A DNA stretch of 37,712 nucleotides, taken from contig JBFXHL010000016.1 in the NCBI GenBank assembly GCA_050177075.1, positions 1 to 37,712 of the forward strand, read 5' to 3'. The number at the start of each line of letters is the position of its first letter. Position 1 is the first letter of the stretch. This stretch comes from UBA2239 sp050177075. Lineage in GTDB: Bacteria > Pseudomonadota > Gammaproteobacteria > Burkholderiales > UBA9220. A program made the translations under genes and the position numbers. Of this stretch, positions 32,585 through 37,712 are shown piece after piece. The notes under the pieces are model-generated. The model saw only the letters and a program-made list of their open reading frames with translations, was not told the origin of the DNA and made no database searches.

Positions 32585-33094
32585 ATGGGCCGCGCTAACG
32601 AAATCCTGCTGCCGGTGAAGGGAAGCTTCATTCTTCTGTCCATTCTTGGCGGCTTGACCCTGAATCTGCTGCCCTGGGGGGAGATCGGCACCCTGCTGCG
32701 GCCGGATTTCCTGCTGCTGGTGCTGGTGTACTGGGTCATCTACCATCCCATGCGGGTCAATATCGGTACCGCTTGGTTGATGGGGCTGGTGGTGGACGTG
32801 GCCTACGGCAACCTCTTCGGCCAATACGCCCTGGCCTACGCCTTGACCGCCTACCTGGCCCTGGCCCTGCGGCGGCGGGTGCTGATGTTCCCCCTCGGGC
32901 AGCAGGCGCTGCATATCCTGCCCCTGCTGCTGGTGATGCAGGGCATCGTGGTGCTGATCAAACTGTCCAGCGGCATGTACTGGCCCGGTCCGGCCTATTT
33001 CCTCTCCTCCGCGGTGGGGGCGCTGCTGTGGCTGTGGCTGCCGCCGCTGATGCAGATTCCCCAGCGCAAGAAACCCAACACCGACCCGCAATGA
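32585..33094 (+). CDS. mreD: rod-shape determining protein MreD
   Basis: A 169-residue inner-membrane protein with about five to six helices that binds MreC in the elongasome. The segments LPVKGSFILLSILGGLTLNLLP, RPDFLLLVLVYWVIYHP and GTAWLMGLVVDVAYGNLFGQ are the conserved family core. It starts one base after the mreC stop and ends in an ATGA overlap with mrdA. Confidence 0.95.
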   Translation: MGRANEILLPVKGSFILLSILGGLTLNLLPWGEIGTLLRPDFLLLVLVYWVIYHPMRVNIGTAWLMGLVVDVAYGNLFGQYALAYALTAYLALALRRRVLMFPLGQQALHILPLLLVMQGIVVLIKLSSGMYWPGPAYFLSSAVGALLWLWLPPLMQIPQRKKPNTDPQ

Positions 33095-34989
33095 AGGCGG
33101 AACTCCGAGACCATCAGCGCGAGCTCTATCATTTCAGGGCACGGGTAGCCGTCGGGGCGGTATTCGTCCTGTTCCTCTTCACCCTCCTTACCTTGCGCTT
33201 CTTCTACGTGCAGGTGTGGAAGCATGACTACTACACCACCCTTGCGGAACAGAATCGCATTTCCATCGTCCCCATCGTTCCCAACCGGGGGGTGATCACG
33301 GACCGCAACGGCGTGGTGCTGGCCCACAACTACTCCGCCTACACCCTGGAAATCACTCCGGGCCGGGTAAAGGACTTGGACAAAACCATCAACGAATTGG
33401 CGAAAGTCGTCGAAATCGCCCCCAAGGATCGGCGGCGCTTCAAGAAGCTGATGGAGGAAAGCCACAACTTCGAGAGCCTGCCCATTCGCACCCGGCTCAA
33501 CGACCTGGAAGTGGCGCGCTTCGCCGTCAACCGCTACCGCTTCCCGGGCGTGGAAATCAAGGCCCGCCTGTTCCGCCACTACCCCCTTGGCGAAATGATG
33601 GCCCACGCCGTGGGCTACATCGGCCGGATCAACGATGCCGATTTGGAAAACCTGGAGAAAAGCGGCGAAATCGCCAACTATCGCGGCACCGACCACATCG
33701 GCAAGACCGGCGTCGAGCAGAGTTACGAAAAGCAGCTCCACGGCATCACCGGTTTCGAGCAAGTGGAAACCGATGCCGGCGGGCGGGCGGTGCGGACCTT
33801 GTCCCGCACGCCGCCGGTGTCGGGCAACAGCCTGCGGCTCACCCTGGACGCCAAGTTGCAGGAAGTGGCGGTGCGGGCCTTCGGCGACCGGCGTGGCGCC
33901 CTGGTGGCCATCGACCCCAGTAACGGCGAAGTGCTGGCCCTGGTCAGCCGCCCCGGTTTCGACCCCAACCTGTTCGTGGACGGCATCGACCCCACCAACT
34001 GGGACCTGCTCAACAATTCCCCCGACAAGCCATTGACCAACCGGGCCATTCGCGGCCTCTATCCGCCGGGCTCCACCTTCAAGCCTTACATGGCCCTGGG
34101 CGCCCTGGAACTAGGCAAGCGCACCCCTTCCCAGACTATTTTCGACCCGGGGTTCTTCAACTTCGGCGGCCACCGTTTCCGCGACGACAAACCCGGCGGC
34201 CACGGCACGGTGGACATGTACAAATCCATCGTCGTGTCTTGCGACACCTACTACTACATGCTGGCCAACGACATGGGCATCGACAACATTTCCCGCTTCA
34301 TGCGCCAGTTCGGTTTCGGCCAGCCCACCAACATCGACATCGAGGGCGAATCCACCGGTGTTCTGCCTTCCCAGGAGTGGAAGCAGAAGCGCTTTCACCA
34401 GAAATGGTACGCAGGGGAAACCATCAGCATCGGCATCGGCCAGGGCTACAATTCCTACACACCGATACAGCTCGCGAAGGCGATGGCGACCCTGGCCGAC
34501 GACGGCGTGATGCACCAGCCCCATTTGGTGAAGCAGATCGAGGACGTGCGCACGGGCGCCCGTACCGTTGTGAACCCGAAGGTGGAGCGGGTTCTGGCCC
34601 TGAAGCCGGAAAACATCGCCATCGTCAAGGAGGCCATGGCCGGCGTCAACAAGGAAGGCACCGGCGCCGGCGCGTTTGCCGGCGCGGCCTATACCTCGGC
34701 GGGCAAGACCGGCACGGCCCAGGTGGTGGCCATCAAGCAGAACGAGAAATACGTCGAGTCCCGGGTCAAGGAATACCACCGGGACCACGGCCTGTTCATC
34801 GCCTTCGCCCCGGTGGAGAAGCCCCGCATCGCGGTGGCGGTGATCGCGGAGAACGCGGGCTTCGGCGCCCAGTCGGCGGCGCCCATTACCCGAATGGTGA
34901 TGGATTACTACCTGCTGGGCAAAATGCCTGCCCAGCCGGCGCCGGAGCAGGCGGACCCGGGCACGGAGGAGAGCGGCGGCCATGATTAG
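33091..34989 (+). CDS. mrdA: penicillin-binding protein 2 (elongation transpeptidase)
   Basis: Class B PBP that cross-links peptidoglycan during cell elongation. The 632-residue protein has a membrane anchor (about 19-40), a pedestal with NRGVITDRNGVVLA and YRGTDHIGKTGVEQSYE, and a transpeptidase domain. The three active-site motifs are present: STFK with Ser328, SCD with Ser383, and KTG at 539-541. The length is normal for PBP2. The ATG at 33091 overlaps the mreD stop (ATGA); a longer frame upstream runs through mreD and is rejected. The Pro/Glu-rich C-terminus overlaps rodA by eight bases. Confidence 0.97.
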   Translation: MKAELRDHQRELYHFRARVAVGAVFVLFLFTLLTLRFFYVQVWKHDYYTTLAEQNRISIVPIVPNRGVITDRNGVVLAHNYSAYTLEITPGRVKDLDKTINELAKVVEIAPKDRRRFKKLMEESHNFESLPIRTRLNDLEVARFAVNRYRFPGVEIKARLFRHYPLGEMMAHAVGYIGRINDADLENLEKSGEIANYRGTDHIGKTGVEQSYEKQLHGITGFEQVETDAGGRAVRTLSRTPPVSGNSLRLTLDAKLQEVAVRAFGDRRGALVAIDPSNGEVLALVSRPGFDPNLFVDGIDPTNWDLLNNSPDKPLTNRAIRGLYPPGSTFKPYMALGALELGKRTPSQTIFDPGFFNFGGHRFRDDKPGGHGTVDMYKSIVVSCDTYYYMLANDMGIDNISRFMRQFGFGQPTNIDIEGESTGVLPSQEWKQKRFHQKWYAGETISIGIGQGYNSYTPIQLAKAMATLADDGVMHQPHLVKQIEDVRTGARTVVNPKVERVLALKPENIAIVKEAMAGVNKEGTGAGAFAGAAYTSAGKTGTAQVVAIKQNEKYVESRVKEYHRDHGLFIAFAPVEKPRIAVAVIAENAGFGAQSAAPITRMVMDYYLLGKMPAQPAPEQADPGTEESGGHD

Positions 34990-36076
34990 AGCGCTGTGGG
35001 CCAGGCTGACGGCCCATGTGGACAGTTTCCTGCTGGCTTCCCTATCCTTGGTGATGCTGCTGGGCCTGGTGGTGCTGTACAGCGCCTCGGGCCAGAGCAT
35101 CGAGCGGGTGGCGGCACAGATGGCTAACATCGGCGTGGCCTTGGCGATCATGTGGGCGGTGGCCAATGTCCCTCCCCAGCATATCCTGCGCCTGGCCATT
35201 CCTGCCTACGTCGTCGGCCTGCTGTTGCTGGTGGGGGTGGCCCTTTTCGGCGAAATCAGTCATGGCGCCCGGCGCTGGCTGCACATCGGCGTCACTCGCA
35301 TTCAGCCCTCGGAACTGATGCGTATCGCCGTGCCCCTGATGCTGGCCTGGTACTTCGACTATCGCCAGGCCGCCTTGCGTCTGCGGGATTTTGCCTGGGC
35401 GGCGCTGATCCTGATCGTGCCCGTGGGCCTGATCGCCAAGCAGCCGGACCTGGGAACGGCTTTGATGATTTTTGCTTCGGGTTTCTACGTCATGTTCCTC
35501 GCCGGCCTGTCGTGGCGGGTGATCGTCGGTCTGATGGCGGCGGCGGGGGCCAGCGCGCCTATTCTGTGGCACTTGTTGCACGACTACCAGCGGACCCGCA
35601 TCCTGACCCTGATTGATCCCACCTCGGATCCTCTCGGCGCCGGCTACCACATCATCCAATCGACCATCGCCCTCGGCTCCGGGGGGCTTTTCGGCAAGGG
35701 CTGGCTCAATGGCACCCAGGCCCATCTGGATTTCCTGCCGGAGCGCCATACCGACTTCATCTTCGCCGTGCTGGCGGAGGAGTTCGGCCTGGTGGGCGGC
35801 CTGATCCTGCTGGTCCTGTTCTCGATCATCATCGGCCGGGGGCTGCTCATCGCCGCCAGCGCCCCCACCCTGTCCACCCGCCTGATGGCGGGGAGCATCA
35901 CCCTCACTTTCGCCACCTACGCCTTCGTCAATATCGGCATGGTGAGCGGCATCCTGCCGGTGGTGGGCGTGCCCCTGCCCCTCGTCAGCTACGGCGGCAC
36001 GTCCATGGTGACCTTGCTGCTGGGTTTCGGCATTCTGATGAGCATCCATACCCACCGGAAGCTGGTCCAGACTTGA
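34982..36076 (+). CDS. rodA: rod-shape glycosyltransferase RodA (SEDS family)
   Basis: SEDS peptidoglycan glycosyltransferase that works with PBP2. The 364-residue protein has about ten membrane helices. SEDS signatures are ISHGARRWLHIGVTRIQPSE, QPDLGTALMIFASGFYVMFL, GAGYHIIQSTIALGSGGLFG, LPERHTDFIFAVLAEEFGLVG and GVPLPLVSYGGTSMV. It starts eight bases inside mrdA and is followed by rlpA after 36 bases. Confidence 0.97.
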   Translation: MIRALWARLTAHVDSFLLASLSLVMLLGLVVLYSASGQSIERVAAQMANIGVALAIMWAVANVPPQHILRLAIPAYVVGLLLLVGVALFGEISHGARRWLHIGVTRIQPSELMRIAVPLMLAWYFDYRQAALRLRDFAWAALILIVPVGLIAKQPDLGTALMIFASGFYVMFLAGLSWRVIVGLMAAAGASAPILWHLLHDYQRTRILTLIDPTSDPLGAGYHIIQSTIALGSGGLFGKGWLNGTQAHLDFLPERHTDFIFAVLAEEFGLVGGLILLVLFSIIIGRGLLIAASAPTLSTRLMAGSITLTFATYAFVNIGMVSGILPVVGVPLPLVSYGGTSMVTLLLGFGILMSIHTHRKLVQT

Positions 36077-36079
36077 GTG

Positions 36080-36105
36080 TATAATGGCCGCAGTTTCTCC
36101 TGCGG
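36080..36105 (+). promoter_or_regulatory. possible rlpA promoter and leader hairpin
   Basis: TATAAT (36080-36085) follows the rodA stop; no matching -35 is evident. Directly downstream CCGCAG-TTTCTC-CTGCGG (36088-36105) forms a short stem eight bases before the rlpA ATG, where it could affect ribosome access. Confidence 0.35.
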
Positions 36106-36112
36106 ATCATCC

Positions 36113-37012
36113 ATGGCCACCCGGTTCACCCTGCTTTTCGTTGTCCTGCTGTTTCTAGGCGGCTGCGCCGGCAGCGCCACGCGCCCGACTTCCTCCAAGG
36201 CGCCGGCCGCCAAGTCTTCCCTGCCGAAGTACGGCGGCGGCTATTATCAGGACGACGGCCCCGGCGACAATCCGCCGCCCGACCTGGACGCCATCCCCGA
36301 CGCCGTGCCCAAGGTGGAGCCCTTGCACCGCTTCGCCAACAAACCCTATACCGTTCTCGGCCAGACCTTCGTTCCCGACACCAGCTTCAAGCCGTACAAG
36401 GCGGAGGGGTATGCCTCCTGGTACGGGCGCAAGTACAACGGCAAGAACACCTCTTCCGGCGAGCCCTACGACATGTACGCCATGACCGCCGCCCATCCCA
36501 CCCTGCCGATTCCGTCCTACGTGCGGGTCACCAACCCGGCCAACGGCAAGTCGGTGGTGGTGCGGGTCATCGACCGTGGTCCCTTCCTCAGCAGTCGCCT
36601 GATCGACCTGTCCTACACCGCCGCCTACAAGTTGGGGCTGCTGCAAAACGGCAGCGGCCTGGTGGACGTGGAACTGATCAATCCCGCCGCTCCCGCGGCG
36701 GAGCCGACGACGGTGGCCAGCGACGCCAGGCCCGCCCCGGAGCCGGTGAAGGAAGCGGCGATCCCCCTCGACAGTGAAAAGAGCGGTTATTTCCTCCAGC
36801 TCGGCGCCTTCAGCGGCCGGCAGAACGCCGAGAGCTTCAGCGCCCGCCTGCGGGACCAGCTGGGCAAGATGGCCGACATCCTGCACATTCAGAGCAAGGA
36901 CGGCCTGTTCCGGGTCCACCTCGGTCCCTACCGCAGCCAGGCGGAAGCCCGCACGGCGGCGGCCCAGGTTCAGGAGGCGCTGTCCCTCAAGCCGGTGGTC
37001 GTGGTGCGCTGA
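36113..37012 (+). CDS. rlpA: RlpA septal-ring lytic transglycosylase (DPBB plus SPOR)
   Basis: Outer-membrane lipoprotein that cleaves stem-peptide-free (naked) glycan at the septum. In the 299-residue protein a lipobox LGGC gives Cys18. A Ser/Pro/Gly-rich linker precedes the double-psi beta-barrel (about 98-190): GYASWYGRKYNGKNTSSGEP, AAHPTLPIPSYVRVTN and VRVIDRGPFLSSRLIDLSY, with the His and Asp used for catalysis. A SPOR domain (about 222-299: GYFLQLGAFSGRQNAESF through LFRVHLGPYRSQAEA) binds denuded glycans. The ATG at 36113 is chosen because it gives the lipoprotein signal; an upstream GTG at 36077 would bury it. Confidence 0.95.
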   Translation: MATRFTLLFVVLLFLGGCAGSATRPTSSKAPAAKSSLPKYGGGYYQDDGPGDNPPPDLDAIPDAVPKVEPLHRFANKPYTVLGQTFVPDTSFKPYKAEGYASWYGRKYNGKNTSSGEPYDMYAMTAAHPTLPIPSYVRVTNPANGKSVVVRVIDRGPFLSSRLIDLSYTAAYKLGLLQNGSGLVDVELINPAAPAAEPTTVASDARPAPEPVKEAAIPLDSEKSGYFLQLGAFSGRQNAESFSARLRDQLGKMADILHIQSKDGLFRVHLGPYRSQAEARTAAAQVQEALSLKPVVVVR

Positions 37013-37079
37013 GGAACTAACGCCATGCCCGTCGTACTAACAGGGCTATTGCCCTCATAACTCGAACGACACGGAGCCT

Positions 37080-37712
37080 ATGAAACTCACTTCTCTCTTC
37101 GCCCTCGCGGCCCTATTGCTCAATAGCGCCCTCGCCACCGCCGCTCCCGCCCAGCAGCCCCTTCTGCCGCCGCCGCCCGCGCCGCAGGTCGACGCCCGGG
37201 GCTACGTCCTGGTGGACTACCACAGCGGGCAGACCCTGGCGGGACGCAACGCCAACGAGCGCGTCGAGCCCGCCTCCCTGACCAAGCTGATGACCGCCTA
37301 CATTGCCTTCACCGCCATCCACCAGGGCCGCCTGTCCCTCACCCAGACCCTGCCGGTGTCGGAGAAAGCCTGGAAGGCCGAGGGCTCACGCATGTTCATC
37401 GCCCCCAACATGCAGGTGACGGTGGATGAACTGCTTCACGGCATGATCATCCAGTCCGGCAACGATGCCGCCATTACCCTGGCGGAAGGCATCGCCGGCA
37501 GCGAGGACGCCTTCGCCGCCCTGATGAACCAGGAGGCCCAGCGCCTGGGGATGAAGAACACCCACTTCATGAACGCCACCGGTCTGCCCCATCCCCAGCA
37601 CTATTCCACCCCCTACGACCTGTCCCTGCTGGCCCGGGCGATCATTCGGGACTTTCCCGATTTCTACAAGCTCTATTCCATCAAGGAATACCGCTACAAC
37701 AACATCACCCAG
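37080..37712 (+). CDS. dacC: D-alanyl-D-alanine carboxypeptidase (PBP5/6 family), 3' end missing
   Basis: A periplasmic low-molecular-mass PBP that removes the terminal D-Ala of the stem peptide. The window holds the first 211 residues. A signal peptide (about 1-22) and a Pro-rich stretch (PLLPPPPAP) are followed by the peptidase S11 domain: SLTK with nucleophile Ser66, and SGN at 126-128 in MIIQSGNDAAITLAEG. GMKNTHFMNATGLPHPQHYST is also typical. The KTG motif and the C-terminal membrane helix would lie beyond the window. The ATG follows CGGAGCC. The exact symbol (dacA or dacC) cannot be decided from a fragment. Confidence 0.93.
   Translation, partial: MKLTSLFALAALLLNSALATAAPAQQPLLPPPPAPQVDARGYVLVDYHSGQTLAGRNANERVEPASLTKLMTAYIAFTAIHQGRLSLTQTLPVSEKAWKAEGSRMFIAPNMQVTVDELLHGMIIQSGNDAAITLAEGIAGSEDAFAALMNQEAQRLGMKNTHFMNATGLPHPQHYSTPYDLSLLARAIIRDFPDFYKLYSIKEYRYNNITQ

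Noticed and set aside
37042..37055. AGGGC-TATT-GCCCT hairpin after rlpA as a terminator
   Set aside because: Stem of five bases with no T-run; too weak to call.

Overview
This window is a contiguous, gene-dense, GC-rich chromosomal segment from a betaproteobacterium. The gene set suggests Rhodocyclales or a near relative: a gshA of the Acidithiobacillus type, the metX-metW pair, a TorF-type porin with glnK-amtB, a carrier-less EIIA-HPr-EI phosphotransferase set, and mreBCD-mrdA-rodA-rlpA-dacC. This placement is inferred from gene content. No rRNA, tRNA, CRISPR array, prophage or transposase gene was seen. No stretch over 300 bases lacks a gene; the two largest gaps (8352-8613 and 10397-10644) hold a structured repeat element and a nitrogen-regulated promoter.

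Layout. 1-2394: the 3' part of a TrkH potassium transporter, a small TPR protein, and a convergent MbfA-like protein (ferritin-like domain fused to VIT1/CCC1). 2470-5825: a four-gene signalling module made of a GGDEF diguanylate cyclase, an RsbT-RsbX fusion (kinase plus PP2C-like phosphatase), an RsbR-like STAS protein and an RsbS-like STAS protein. This looks like a stressosome whose output is cyclic di-GMP. 5920-8351: an unrecognised coiled-coil protein, the PilU pilus-retraction ATPase and a small Slp-like lipoprotein. 8348-8617: a 270-bp element with 33-bp terminal inverted repeats and two inner stems that together predict a three-way junction. Its ends supply the stop codons of both convergent flanking genes. 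8614-10396: comM/yifB and ubiK on the minus strand.

10397-13310: a nitrogen-control operon with two overlapping NtrC sites, a sigma-54 promoter, a TorF-family porin, glnK, amtB and a strong terminator. 13315-14468: a DsrC/TusE-like protein without the C-terminal cysteine and an unassigned Rossmann-fold protein, both minus strand. 14587-17824: gshA-gshB-apbE, overlapping end to end. 17880-20276: EIIA(Man-type)-HPr-EI. 20296-22553: metX-metW-DUF4426. 22562-25075: a SafE-like membrane protein, an AmpG permease, and a VOC protein coupled to xth. 25072-27132: xth and divergent pyrE, a DUF4124 protein and a bidirectional terminator shared with gatB.

27147-30327: gatC-gatA-gatB on the minus strand (Asn/Gln-tRNA amidation). 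30419-37712: the rod-shape/elongasome cluster mreB-mreC-mreD-mrdA-rodA-rlpA, then dacC, cut by the window end. A strong hairpin separates mreB from mreC. The most interesting items are the rearranged stressosome with a kinase-phosphatase fusion and an RsbS lacking the usual serine, and the folded 270-bp intergenic element.
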